A stretch of 60,000 nt of DNA from Takakia lepidozioides. Its lineage: Eukaryota; Streptophyta; Takakiopsida; Takakiales; Takakiaceae. Shown piece by piece: positions 24,505 through 36,000 of this stretch. Made by a program: the position numbers and the translations under genes. Each line of letters starts with the position of its first letter. The stretch's first letter is position 1. Location of the stretch: positions 70,662,756 through 70,722,755 of the forward strand of contig CM060731.1 of the NCBI GenBank assembly GCA_030704615.1. The letters are read 5' to 3'. The notes below the pieces were generated by a model. It was not told where the DNA came from. It worked only from the letters and a program-made list of their open reading frames with translations, and did no database searches.

Positions 24505-25980
24505 TTGTCTCCTACCTCCAAGCCTGCTGTACCTAAGGTTGCAGTCACTGAGGACAATTGGGAACCAGATGTTGGACCTACAGTCACCGGAGGAGAAAGA
24601 CGGAGGATCCAGCGATTTCTAAGGGCTTATAGGAATTGCTTTGCCTTCGGATTGAAGGATTTGGGGAGTTTGAAGGGTCAGGAAATTTGTATTGATTTGG
24701 CAAGTGACACGCCAATCTTTCGAAGGCCCTACCGGTATAGTGACATAGAGAGGTCATTGATCCAGTCACGGACTATGAAGTTGTTCGAAGTTGGATTGGT
24801 GGAGTTGTCAGGCGAGGAGTATGCCTCGGCAACGGTGATGCCAGCTAAGAAGGATATCTATGGCAATTGGACAGAAAGAATGATGTGTGGAGACTATCGT
24901 CCTGTGAACCGTCAGACTAAGTCCGATAGATATGAGGAGATCTTTGATGCCATTGGGCATACAAAGGTGTTTAGCACATTGGACTTGCGATCCGGTTACC
25001 ACCAGTTGCCAATCAAAGAGGCTGACAAGCAAAACACGGCATTCTGGGGGATTGACCAACATGGGAAGGATTGTTTGTACCAATGGCGGTTCTTACCGTT
25101 TGGGTTGAAGAATGCTCCTGCAGAGTTTCAGAGGGTCATGGATAGGATTCTCGCGGGGCTAGACTTCGCTCGGTGCTATATTGATGACATCATCGTCTTT
25201 AGTGCTACAGTTGAGGAGCATGAGAGACACCTTCAGGTGGTGTTTGAGCACTTGAGAGCGCACGGGTTGAAACTGCACCCCGGAAAGTTCTTCCACAATC
25301 AGATTGAGTATCTGGGCCACATGATATACCCTAGAGGATTGGGTGTTCAACAAACAAAGGTGGAGGCCATTGCATGCATTCCACGCCCCATGGATGTGAG
25401 CAGAGTTCGTGCTTTCATGGGATTGGCAAACTACTATCGACGGTTTGTCAAGGGATTTAGTAGCATTGCAAAGGCTCTTACCAAGTTGACCAAGGTGGGT
25501 CAGGAGTGGCAGTGGGAGGAGGAGCAGGAGGAAGCCTTTGAGGAACTCAAGGCTCGATTGACTTCTGCACCTATTCTGAGGCGGCCTATTCGGGGGCGGC
25601 CTTTCCAGCTACATACGGATTGGAGTATGCTGGGGATTGGAGCAGTGCTCACACAGGTAGAGGGAAGAGAGTTTGTAGTGGCATATGCTAGCCACTCGAA
25701 CAATGATGCCGAGGCGAAGTATAGTTCCTCTGAATGGGAGTGTCTAGTTGCGGTATGGGCAGTGACACATTTCAGATGCTACCTCTATGGCAATCTCTTC
25801 ACCCTTGTCACAGATCACCAACCATTGAAGTGGTTGATGGAGTCAGACAAGCTTACAAGGAAGCTTGCACGGTGGGCACTTATGCTTCAAGAGTACGACT
25901 TCCAGGTGGTGCATCGAGTCGGTATTGTCAATGGGGATGCAGATGGATTGAGTCCAATGGGTCGAGATGGCATGGTATGA
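24505..25980 (+). CDS. Ty3/gypsy reverse transcriptase and RNase H (intact 491-codon frame)
   Basis: Copies the element's RNA into DNA and degrades the RNA template. RT blocks in order: RRPYRYSDIE, ASATVMPAKKD, MCGDYRPVNRQT, FSTLDLRSGYHQLP, FLPFGLKNAPAEFQRVMD and the catalytic YIDDIIVF (YIDD at 25177-25188). Then come EYLGHM, the connection FMGLANYYRRFVKGFS and RNase H. RNase H has its first Asp at 25618 (HTDWS in place of TDAS), then YSSSEWECLVAVWAV, VTDHQPLKWL and VNGDADGLSP. No stop or shift occurs over 1.48 kb. The stated start follows TAG 24490; originally this was the middle of a polyprotein in the frame of the methyltransferase C-terminus. No integrase follows. Confidence 0.93.
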   Translation: MSPTSKPAVPKVAVTEDNWEPDVGPTVTGGERRRIQRFLRAYRNCFAFGLKDLGSLKGQEICIDLASDTPIFRRPYRYSDIERSLIQSRTMKLFEVGLVELSGEEYASATVMPAKKDIYGNWTERMMCGDYRPVNRQTKSDRYEEIFDAIGHTKVFSTLDLRSGYHQLPIKEADKQNTAFWGIDQHGKDCLYQWRFLPFGLKNAPAEFQRVMDRILAGLDFARCYIDDIIVFSATVEEHERHLQVVFEHLRAHGLKLHPGKFFHNQIEYLGHMIYPRGLGVQQTKVEAIACIPRPMDVSRVRAFMGLANYYRRFVKGFSSIAKALTKLTKVGQEWQWEEEQEEAFEELKARLTSAPILRRPIRGRPFQLHTDWSMLGIGAVLTQVEGREFVVAYASHSNNDAEAKYSSSEWECLVAVWAVTHFRCYLYGNLFTLVTDHQPLKWLMESDKLTRKLARWALMLQEYDFQVVHRVGIVNGDADGLSPMGRDGMV

Positions 25981-26049
25981 AAGGACCATGTGCGCAATTG
26001 TGCGCCATGTCACCTTCCACATGTGGATAGGAGGATGATCCAATTGAAA

Positions 26050-26990
26050 AGGTGTGAAACCTGTTGTGACCTAAACGCAAGACGATAGGCCCATAAAGCA
26101 GAAAATAATTTTGTATTCTAATCGCTCCCGTGCCCAATATGGTCCAATGGCGCTTGGGTGATATGGTGTTGTCTTTCGATGCTTTGGTCATGTATTTATC
26201 TGTCTATTGCTCAATATTGGAATTCAGAAAGTGCGTACCCCCTATCACTGACTGACCAACTCCTGAGGACATCCAAACCGCAATATGATATTCTCATAAA
26301 GAAATTGAGCTACCACCTTGGCTGTATTAGTTCGTGTGGCCAAGGCTTCGGCCCATTTAGTCACATATTCGGTTGCCACTAGAATATAGTGCTTCATTCC
26401 TCAATGCAGCAGATATTGGGCCCATAAAATTCGATACCCCACTTATCAGATGGTACTTCTACTAGAATCGGAGTTAATGGCATTGAACTAAACTTCACTA
26501 GCTTCCCGACATGTTGATATGCATCACACTTCCTCACATAAGCATATGCATCCTGAAATAAGATAGGCCACCGATAGCCAGCCAAGAGCACATTGCGCCC
26601 TGGCATCGCTTGCAAAATGTCCACCACAATCAATCAGTGTGACAGCCCGGCCCTCCAATACACGAGGTATTTCAGCCAAAGTCACACAGTGTCGTAAATC
26701 TCCATCTTTTCCCATTTTAAACAATGTGCCGCGTACTATGTTATAGGGTCGAGCATGCTCTGCCAAGCGACGTTGGTCCTTCAAAGATGCTCATTCGGGA
26801 TATATTTGCAAGGATAAATAATTGAATATATATGTATATTCACTCGTAAGCACATCCACCACAAGCCTATGGTCTGATAGATATACAGGCTCATCAAGAA
26901 TCTTCGAGTATGTGGTGATTGCCACACCTCCGCCAAATTCATCTCAAAGATTGTTGGCCGAGCAATTTTTGTATGGGACGCTAACCGCTT
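26050..26990 (-). mobile_element. Ty3/gypsy integrase relic in opposite orientation
   Basis: From high to low coordinate the minus strand reads a pre-integrase linker ([17 protein letters not shown]), the H2C2 region (CGGHFASD, GYRWPILFQDAYAYVRKCDAYQ), KWGIEFYGP, then the core (VTKWAEALATRTNTAKVVAQ, RFGCPQELVS) where the catalytic SD-G is replaced by a stop. The C-terminal (LLYGP) segment ends by 26050. Its lower-coordinate end abuts the methyltransferase retroelement and its upper end abuts the PPR fragment. Confidence 0.8.
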
Positions 26991-27004
26991 TCACCACTTT
27001 GAAG

Positions 27005-27299
27005 ATGGGATTTGTTCTGGAGTGCGATGATTGCAGGATATGCTCAGCATGGGTTTGGTAAGGAAGCTTTTGAGATCTATGAGCAAATGCTACAGGCAGG
27101 GGTGACCCCTGATTTGGTCACCTTCATTTGCATTCTCAATGCATGTGCCCTGGAAAAGGGCAAAAGGGTTCATGCTGACATTATCAAAACTGGAACTGGG
27201 TCATATATTAATTTGGAGAATACCTTAGTGAACATGTATGCTAAATGCGGGAGCCTGAAGGATGCTTGCCAAGTGCTGAGGAGACTAAGAGAGGCCTAA
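27005..27299 (+). pseudogene. PLS-type PPR protein fragment
   Basis: About 96 codons read [48 protein letters not shown] and TLVNMYAKCGSL, i.e. consecutive PPR units of the RNA-binding family that acts in organelles. It has no start, no organelle targeting peptide, and the upstream junction is retroelement sequence, so it is a detached 3' piece ending at TAA 27297-27299. It closely resembles the PPR relic at 51.8-53.4 kb. Confidence 0.85.
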
Positions 27300-27407
27300 G
27301 GAGGGCTTGGGTTTCTCGATTTTTCTGGATGTTTTTTTTCCTTTCTTTATTTCGGGAGGGCGATCAGTGCAGCTACATGGGGTGGTTATTTGATGTGATG
27401 TCTGATG

Positions 27408-27465
27408 CTTAGGGAGGGACGGGAGGAGGGAGGGACGGAGGGAGGGGGAGGGGAGGGGTGTCTAC
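27408..27465 (+). repeat. G-rich (GGGA)n-like tract
   Basis: About ten runs of three or more G separated by 1-3 bases; it could form a G-quadruplex on the plus strand. Confidence 0.7.
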
Positions 27466-27689
27466 ATACCGGGCAGAAAAGGGGGTTCAAATCCCCCTCA
27501 CTTCTTGGGCATAGATAGGGGTATGCCTATGTTATACTTTTGCATTGTTAAAATAAATTGTATGGGGGATGACCCGCCTCTTTTTGTGCCAATTGAACGT
27601 AGTTCTCATAATTCGTCGCTAGTAGTGCAAAGCAACGCGAAGCCCTAGTATACTTAGACTGCTTTTGTGATACAGAGATATATCGTAGA

Positions 27690-27775
27690 TGTGTTGGTTA
27701 GTGTGTAGTTTCTTAGAAATGTTATAACGTGGAGGTCCTAGGTTCAAGTATGCATTGCCTAAATATATGTAGAAC
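27690..27775 (+). repeat. Candidate tRNA-derived SINE
   Basis: TGGTTAGTGTGTAG (A-box-like) is followed 40 bp later by AGGTCCTAGGTTCAAGTAT (B-box-like). No tRNA fold. Weak. Confidence 0.3.
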
Positions 27776-28071
27776 AATGAACGAACTGCCATTGGACAGA
27801 ACCGGAGTCAATGGTCAACGCCGGAGTCAACGGTCAACTAGTTTTTGAATTCAAATTTTCGGGCCTTTTTTAGAGTACGCTTTTAGACATGATTCTCAAA
27901 TTTTATCTCAGAGCTTACAAATCATTTCTAGCTAGTAGCTATAGATCTTAACCCAAAATGTGCATGTTCATCAAATATTATTACTAGATACAGGAAAGAA
28001 AAAAAGAATCTGCGACGTTCTTGCAAGAAAGTCGAGACAAAAATTTGGTAAAAACTAAAAACCATGACTCA

Positions 28072-29296
28072 CCTCCATGATATCGAGCGAAAGGTGACGC
28101 AAGTCCACATCCGGATTATCAAAAAGCTCAAGTGGCAAAGTGATTTTCTGTGGCAAGCCCTTCAAGTCCACCCACGAGAGTCCTTTAACTGGAGCTCCTT
28201 CAGCAGGCTGCACGTCAGTTTCCGGCTACGGCTTCTCATCCATCTCCTCCTTCATATCCTCCACTTGGCACCGATAAAGATGGTGGTACTTCATATTGGA
28301 GAACAGCTCCAAACCGTATGGCCGTGGCGGAAAGCTCCCACACTTCTCCGGATCAAAATACTCCACCCCGGTTTCCCAATGCCTATCCCGGGATGACGCG
28401 CCCGGGTCTTCAAGTCCTTTTCCCGTCATCACAAAGTGAAATTCGTCGGCGAAAATAGACCGCCGGAATGTCGAATCCCCACTGGAGCCGAAATCTAACG
28501 ACGCGCGCCGGAAATCTTTCCCGCCTATTTCTCCCCCGGTCGTACTAACAATCTCTGGTCGTCCGCTCACGTCCAGCGACGACCGTCGTCCACTTCTCAT
28601 CAGCGAGTCATGCTGACGGCGCTCATCGTCGGCAGCACTGATCGTCAGTGCCGGCGAGGGTATACGAGGAGTGCTCATAATGGTTCTTGGATATCGAATC
28701 ATCGCGGGCGGGAAAACCACGGCCGGGTTTACTCTGGGGCTCCCGGGTCGGGAATTCGGCGCACCAAACGCTCCTCGAGGAGACAAAAACTGGGTTTCTA
28801 GAGAGGCAGGTGCGATCCCGGGCCGGGTGGCCAAACCCAGGCGAGGGCTATAAACCCTGGTCGATGGACGGGGTGTAGCGGGGTCCCCATCGATCGGCCA
28901 GGGGGAAGAGGGAAGCGGGGGGCCGCCCCAAACAGCGGGTGGGGGGGATCGAGTGACTTCAAAGTCTTTCACAACCCCGAAAGAGCGAGACAATGTTGGT
29001 CGGGCGGGATAGCGCTGGGCGGGGCTTCCATGCAGTGGGCCGGGTGTCGTGGAGGCTGACCACGGCCACGTAAGGTCAGACCGTGTTCGAGCCGGTCGGA
29101 GCCGGGTTCCGTAAGGGGAACGCGGCCAGCGCGGGTCGGGTCCGAAGTTGCAAGACCGGGCGGCCAGAGGAGCCGGCGCTCTCGTACTGCGGCTCATACT
29201 TCCGGGTGTAGTCGGGTGATGATCCATTCCCCTGCTCGGTTCTTTGGGTTTTGAGTCACACCTGTTCCATACTCGAAGCTGAAATAGAGAAGCCAA
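28072..29296 (-). CDS. Unrecognised GC-rich, Ser/Pro/Arg-rich protein, first exon(s)
   Basis: A 356-codon frame of strongly GC-biased codons stands out from its AT-rich flanks, which supports a real gene. Candidate starts are at 29296 and at downstream in-frame ATGs (MDHHPTTPG; MSRSTRAPAP). The N-terminal two thirds are low complexity (S, P, R). The C-terminal part is more ordered (ADEFHFVMTGKGLEDPG, GLELFSNMKYHHLYRC, EDMKEEMDEKP). The frame meets TAG at 28228-28226 but then continues in the same frame (LSWVDLKGLPQKITLPLELF, then LRHLSLDIME) to a GTGAGT donor near 28075. So either the stop is a nonsense change or the gene ends there by chance before open sequence. I do not recognise the family. 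Confidence 0.55.
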
Positions 29297-29675
29297 TGTC
29301 TTTTGAGGACAAAGGTTTTGGCATTGCTGGTCACTTGTCGTTCAATGTTTTGCGTGCGGTGTTGTTGAAGGTAATTTATTCCTGGCGCACTCAATGCCTG
29401 GAGCTGCGTCTTAGCACCTGCGATAAGTGACACAGACAATTTTTAACGAAGATTTCCCCTCTTGGTAAACTCAATAAAAAGGGCTACTGGCTATAAATGG
29501 GAGCTATAAGTTCAGGGCTTCGTGATCTGTAAAGAAATGACTCATTGGACACATTGAGCAATCTCATGTTGTATATCAAATTAAAATTTCAATAGGATAT
29601 ATCTTGGTTCTTTTGATGGAATAAGCAGGTAGTGTTCCACAAATACAACCAAAACATCGCCTTACAAAAGTCACG

Positions 29676-29806
29676 TCTTCTCCCTGACTTTGTCCCCTAT
29701 GCGCCTCTCTCGGTTTTAAGGCATTTGAATTGTTTATTTTTTCTTCTCTCTAACTTCGTCCCGTATGCATCTCTCTCGGAACTAAAACATTTGAATTGTT
29801 TTCTTG
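29676..29806 (+). repeat. Tandem duplication of about 66 bp
   Basis: Two adjacent units share TCTCTCTxACTTxGTCCC, ATGCxxCTCTCTCGG and CATTTGAATTGTTT. No coding meaning seen. Confidence 0.7.
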
Positions 29807-29879
29807 ACGTTGATGCGGCTCTACAATCATTCATGCTCAATTTCCAAGGTTCGCATTGCATTCGAACAAGAACCTTGTG

Positions 29880-32514
29880 TTATGAATAAGGAAATATCAT
29901 CAAAACCAATCCCCATGTTTTTGTTATTGAATACCAACAACAAATTTTGATAGTTTCAATACTTCAGAAAATGTGTAATCTGAAGACATCCCACAGCTAG
30001 GTTGCACAAATTGACGTGATGCGACGTGAATATTTCAAAATATTCAAAGAATAATGACGCAAAATGACGCTAATAGTGGAGTCATGACATGACGCCGATG
30101 GGTTTAGTCCTTAACCCTTAAAAGCTCATGGCCCTAGTTTGCCTTTTTCATAGAAAACGGTGTAACTTTTAGAAAATCCGACTTTTTAAATAAATTGACC
30201 GCAAACTATGTGCCCTGTCTTCCTCCTACACCCACCTGCCAATTTCCAGGGCAATCAGCCCCAGATCCAGAAAACAGCACCGTTGAATGTGGGACCATTA
30301 TTGGGGACAGAGAGACAACATTTTTTAGCAATTTTTTTAAAATCTGAGTGACGGGATGAACTCCAATTGAGGCGAGATTTGGCTTCATCCTCTTGGGATC
30401 CCTCATCCAACAAGCCAAAAACCATCCAATTTGGCCAACACATCTACGGCTGCCACTTGGTCAAACCTAGTCATATCCCTTAATTATAACGTGTGAAGAA
30501 ATCTTCAGATGAAAAAGACAAAATTCAAAACCTGACCTTGCTTGAGTGAAGAGACAACTTTGATTTAACTCGAAATTAGGGCAATCAGTTGCCCAATCCT
30601 GGTAGTGCACAACATGGGCCACTCGATGGTACTAATTTCATACAATTTGAAAACAGATCTGAAAACGCAATTTACGTTTAAGTGAGCCCTCAAACCCGTT
30701 TCGGGTCTGTTGGACATTTAAGGATTAATCATTAAAGAGTCATTTTGTGCAACCTTGTCCGACAATGACAAGAAGCAGTCTTTCTACTAATGAACGAGAA
30801 ATTCAACACAGTTGCAATGTTAATATTATGTTAGTATTATATTATGTGTATATTATGTTAATATACACTTTCTGTAGATTAAGATAGAAAGTGCCAAAAG
30901 TAATTTTTGGCTTTCAATACATACTATAAGAAAATAAATTCCATCATTTAGGAGATGTATAATGATATATATACATCATTGAAAAAAAAAATTATCATAA
31001 GGTGGTTTTGCAAGGGTCATTTTAAAATAAATTGTGAATTTATAATTATTGTCAAGTTGTTGTTTTTGTAGTGATACAACTAAACATAAATACAAGCTCT
31101 ATGTTGCAATGATGTTTAAAATATGTATATAAAAATAATAATAACAAGGAAATTACAACACATCAAAGTTTTAGATTTAGAATTAGTCTTTGTGGTAAAT
31201 ATATGAGCATTTTTACTTTTACTTGTTGGCTTTGTTGACATTCAGAGTAAGTTAATGATAAATTGTATAACTGTTAAGAGAATTACAAAAATTATTTACC
31301 TTAAAATCTTCCAACGCAGATGTGTATTAAGTTCATAGGAAATTATTTGGATCATCTGCACCACCAATTATATGAAGGCATAGATAGCAAGATCCATATT
31401 AATTTGGTTTATTTTTTACCAAATTTTTAGTGACGTGCCAATATGAGCTCCATGTACATTGTTCTTGTTATACAACAATGCTAATTATTAGAGAATCATT
31501 TCCTATTTGATATTGCAACTTTTACATATATTCAGTTCAGAGCATATTAGGTAGATGATTTATAGAAAATAAATCTTGACAAAGTACGTAGGGAACTGTT
31601 ATATCTACAATAGTTTTGAGCCTAGTTAGAGAAGCATAATATAAATATACTATTGAAGTAAGAAATTGTTAACTCCAAAAAATCATATAATATTTAATAG
31701 TGAAACGATTCTAATGATGGAAAAAATGAGTTTATTGCATTGAAACTAGAAACAAATTACATGGAAAAAAAGAAAAACCAAAAAACATGCATTTGATATT
31801 GAAACCACAGTGTCGTTCATATACCTCTTTCAAAACCTTTCTTAGGCGCCCTCGTCCATGCACAATCAATGAATCATGAGAAAAATGGATCATATTTGAA
31901 GCTCAACAAATCATGCAATTCATATCTTATTGCTTTCATTTTTTAATAAAAAAAAATGGCTAACATTCATCATTAATTGATTCTACAATATTTTACACTC
32001 ATTTCACAAATTTGTGTAAAATAAAAACAAGAAAAGTTGTCGCTTATGTGTTAACTTTTTGTATGTGTTGATAAATCTACTGATGAAAAATTATTGTGAT
32101 CCTTAGATACCTTCTTCTTCGGTTTTATAGATATATTTTTACTTCTTCACTCTTGAAATATTTTACTACCAAAGCGATAAATGATAAAAATTGTATGTCT
32201 ATAGTATGTTCCTTATAACAACAGAAGAAGAAGAAAAAACATAACTGCATATGTAGAATGTTATAGATACAGGTACTTCACATTTCCATGATTATTACCT
32301 CTTCATTTTGCGTTTGTTGAAGTGATAGTTGAAGTTGAATGAACTTAACCTAATCTTGAAATTCCGTGTGTATTATACATAAACTAATATGTATAGATCA
32401 ATATGTGTTATAAATCATTTTATTGCATTATATATCAAATATCATTATGATTTTCTAAATATATATGATTTTTATAATTATATCATAATATTTCATCTCA
32501 TTTAAAAATTTATA
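29880..32514. other. AT-rich gene-free DNA left of the MULE
   Basis: About 2.6 kb with very high AT content beyond 30.7 kb, no long frame and no recognisable domain on either strand. It is interrupted by the MULE: the similar AT-rich DNA after 57873 is its continuation. Confidence 0.6.
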
Positions 32515-32523
32515 ATATTAATC
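32515..32523. repeat. Left 9-bp target-site duplication of the MULE
   Basis: ATATTAATC, repeated exactly at 57865-57873. Confidence 0.92.
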
Positions 32524-32809
32524 GTCTCTCATTTTACAATAATAGGGTCATGAATGCAAGCGTGCGAGAAGGACGGTGGGCCTGTCGTTTGGACGAGGGG
32601 CGCCCCCCCCCACCCGCGCCCACCTGCCCGCCGCTGCAAGCGGTCGCCCACGCCCGCCCCTGCTGCCGCGACTGCCCCACCCGGGGTCCGTCCCCCGGCC
32701 GCTCCGCTGGGGAGTGTCCGCTCCCACTAGTCTGCTGGGGCTAGTCCGTTTCCGCCGCAAGATTTGGGCTGTCCATGACAAATCCCATCCCAACCCTCCA
32801 ATTTAGGGC
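32524..32809 (+). repeat. Left terminal inverted repeat of the MULE
   Basis: 286 bp beginning GTCTCTCATTTTACAATA. The middle is extremely GC-rich (C-runs, GCCGC). It ends at CTCCAATTTAGGGC. It probably includes the transposase promoter, as in other MULEs. Confidence 0.93.
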
Positions 32810-33004
32810 AGCATGCCACGCCTTATCTCTGCTGTCTGTTAAAGATATGGTGAAAACATTCTATGACGCAACCGAAGTAGCCATTGAAGGGGTGACCTTG
32901 ACAGTTGCAAACGTGCGTCCTGTTTCTCCGTGCACGTTCTCTATCTTGTCTTGCGGCGCTTTTGTTGCAGGTTCTGGAGCGTGTGTTTTGCACTGTACAG
33001 GGCA

Positions 33005-36000
33005 TGGACGTAGGAGCGGAAGACGACGACATGCAACAATTTGAGAGCCGTCTTATACGCCCTCTTCGACAAAGTTTGCAAACTCCAAAACCAGGACCTT
33101 TCAACAATAAAGACCTCCATTGGAAGTGTGAAATGCAATATGGGTTTGGGGGGGGGGTGCAAATGCGTGTTAAAAAAGCTTGCATACCTTGGGATAGAGT
33201 TGCGGACTTCGTCCATGGAGAGGAGAGTGTGGAGGACTGCCCCACTCAGTATTGGGTACATGTGCACAGTAAAGTGGACGCCGGAGTGCGGAAAGATCTC
33301 AGAGGGAACACCTTCTTGAGCAGTATCATGTGTGCACCATCCTCATTGTGGTTTAGGGATTTCACTGCATTGTTGTTGTGATTTGTATTTGTCTCCCACT
33401 GTGGCTTCCATAAATCCATAGGTTGAGATTTTGAATTCCATTTGGCAGATATCAATGTTGCTACGGACCCGACAACAAGCGCACGGTCAATGCAACTGTC
33501 GAGGATCCAAAACAAAAGCGTGGAGGTCCGGATGTGGGTGCTGGCACTAAACACCCGCATAAAGGCCCAAGAAGGAAGAAGTCAGACTATGGAGAGTCGT
33601 ACAAGCGCAGGTGCCTTTGTTGTTTCAAAGTGCAGCAATCCTATCTTGCTCCGGACATTTGTGTCCTCACATACTACAACAACATGCAGCATGTGGATGC
33701 CCTAGGGAAACCCTCTCATGGCAAGACCGAAGAGTTCAGGAACACACGGGCGGGCTACGCACCCCACATTAGCGAGGAATTGAAAGCTTGGGTCGTTGAG
33801 TGTTTGTGCCGAGGCCGAACAGCTCCCCACTCTTTGGTCGCTTTCCGGCTCGCTCGCTTACTCACTAGTTTTTGGTCACCAACGGGCTTGCACCGTTCTC
33901 GGGGTCGCTACTCCCCTTATATATACTTCTGTAGCTGTCCGCGGGGGTTTCACAACCAGCCATGCCATTTTATGGCGAACCACCACGAAAACCCTCAATT
34001 GGTATACATACCTATTGTAGTTGGAAAGCCTACACCATATAAATTTAGATGAAATCAAATCATGATGGAACACAAGGAGCACGTCATGAACAACACAGGT
34101 TTGGGAGATGCATGGACACGTGATGATTTCTTCCTCGAGCAAGATGTCTGCAACCTGACTGAGAAATGGGCATGGCAGACGTTCAAAAAGCATGCCAACG
34201 ATGCCGACAGCGTCCGCATGTGGAAAGACCAAAACCCCGCGTCAGTCTTTTCTATCGAGAAGAAACATTGGCGCCAACCTTCGCGCATTACGATGGAGAT
34301 TTGACATTCACTATTGGCATTCAAACTGAGTGGCAAAAGCAGAGAATGCTTCAATTGGGACATGCGCGCATCGTTGCATGCGATGCAACCTTCGGGACAA
34401 ATCACCACAAGGTACGATTCATCCCTCTTACCATTTATGCGCATCAATTGTTCGTACGATGTTGCACATTGGAACCAACTGACGTAGTGACATAGTGCAT
34501 CTGAACAGTTCCCATTGTACACGTTGATGGTTTTCGACAAGTGGCTGAACGGTATACCAGTTGTGTACATCATATCCGCTAGGAACCGGACAACAAACTT
34601 GGTGCCGTGGATGACAGCATTGCATGACCGACTCCAAGCAGATATGCCGACCTGGCGACCCAATGCCTTCATTGTCGATGATGCGGACGCTGAAATAAAC
34701 GCTATTAGGTGAGTCTCTCATACCCCAACAGACATCCACTGTCGAAGTCCGCTGTCATGCAAGTGTCGTCATAGTCTGCTTTGGTTTACTCCCCTGGCAG
34801 ACTCGTCTGCTGCGCCAGTTCCCTGGTAGACTCGCATGCACGAGTCCGCTGCACACTCGTGTGGGCGAGTCTGACTCGCCCGACCAAGTCCGCTGGTAGA
34901 CTCGCCTGACCGAGTCCGCTTGCAGGCTCGCGTAGGTGTGTCTGCTGGCACACTCAACGGGCCAAGTCCGCCAGAAGACTCGTGGGGGCGAGTCCGCTGG
35001 AACACTCCATGGGTCTACTGGCAGACTTGGGAGGGAAGGTCGGCCCGCAAGACCCGCAGGCAGTGTCTTACCACCAAGTCCGTTTACGGGTTAGTGTGGA
35101 GTCTGTTGGAGGTCTCCAGTATACTCGGTTAGTGTCCACCGACAATGGGGAGGTTCCCTCTGAAGTGCCTGATGTGAATGTATTATGTGCAGGGTTGTTT
35201 TCAAACGAGTCATCATTTTCCTGTGCCTTTGGCATGTCCGCAAGGCATGGGTAAAGCAATCAATTCAGAAGACCAAAGATCCCGTCACTGCAGCAAACGT
35301 GTTGAAGGATATGGGAGACCTCATGTATTGTAGAGGACCAAGCGATCCCAAAAAAACGCTTGTCTGGCTTGCCCAAACAATCAGGGACATGAGAAAGAAA
35401 TATCGGAATGACTGGGAATTTTTAAAGTACATCGACAAAGAATGGTCTCCTAAAATAGCAATGTGGTGTACTGATGCTCGCCATGTTCCACATGTCAGTC
35501 AAGACACAAATGCTAGCATTGAGGCATACCATGGAAACTTGAAGACTAGACTGAGGATGGGGAAAGGCAAAATGACTGGTCGAAGAATCAATTGGCTAAT
35601 ATGGGAACTCGCAGGCCGTGTGCTCACACACTACTGGTACGCAATTCATTTGAAGATGCATGGATTCATACGGAATGACAAACAGGAAAAGTACATATCT
35701 AGCTCTGTGCTAGCAGCCAGAGACATTCCAGCAAGCAATGTGACTCTGTCGTTGGTGGAAGGACAACCAGCGTATGTGCTCAGCAGCAATCACCCGGACA
35801 CAACCTACATTGTTTACAACCCTGGATCAGATTGGGCTTCTTGCACTTGCCCATGGGCAATAAAAGGCAATTTGTGCAAACACCAAGTGAAAGTGCTCAA
35901 GTTGCTTCATCCTGACTTGCAGGATGGACTCATAGTGCGTGCATGTGGCACGGCGCTCGGAACCATACATGGAGGATTGCATAATCTGATGTTGGATGAC

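Larger units (their letters stand above)
20880..26000 (+). mobile_element. Ty3/gypsy-type retroelement carrying a C5-cytosine DNA methyltransferase
   Basis: Domain order on the plus strand is Gag with zinc knuckles (20883-21590), linker, aspartic protease (22.4-22.8 kb), cytosine methyltransferase (23.17-24.12 kb), linker, then RT and RNase H (24.5-25.98 kb). From about 23706 to 25980 everything is one reading frame, broken only by TGA 23827, TGA 24256 and TAG 24490, so the methyltransferase and RT belonged to one polyprotein. No integrase or 3' LTR follows: the element stops within 70 bp of the RNase H end, against an oppositely oriented gypsy integrase relic. Frameshifts in Gag, protease and methyltransferase make this copy defective. 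Confidence 0.9.

Noticed and set aside
27485-27515. Possible tRNA gene (GGGGGTTCAAATCCCCC)
   Set aside because: A good T-arm-like hairpin, but no acceptor stem, D arm or anticodon arm can be placed upstream.
28610-28880. Plus-strand frames inside the GC-rich gene
   Set aside because: Shadows of the longer minus-strand frame caused by high GC content.
32548-32806. Overlapping GC-rich open frames on both strands at the MULE end
   Set aside because: They lie within the terminal inverted repeat, recur mirrored at 57595-57859, and reflect a lack of AT-rich stops.
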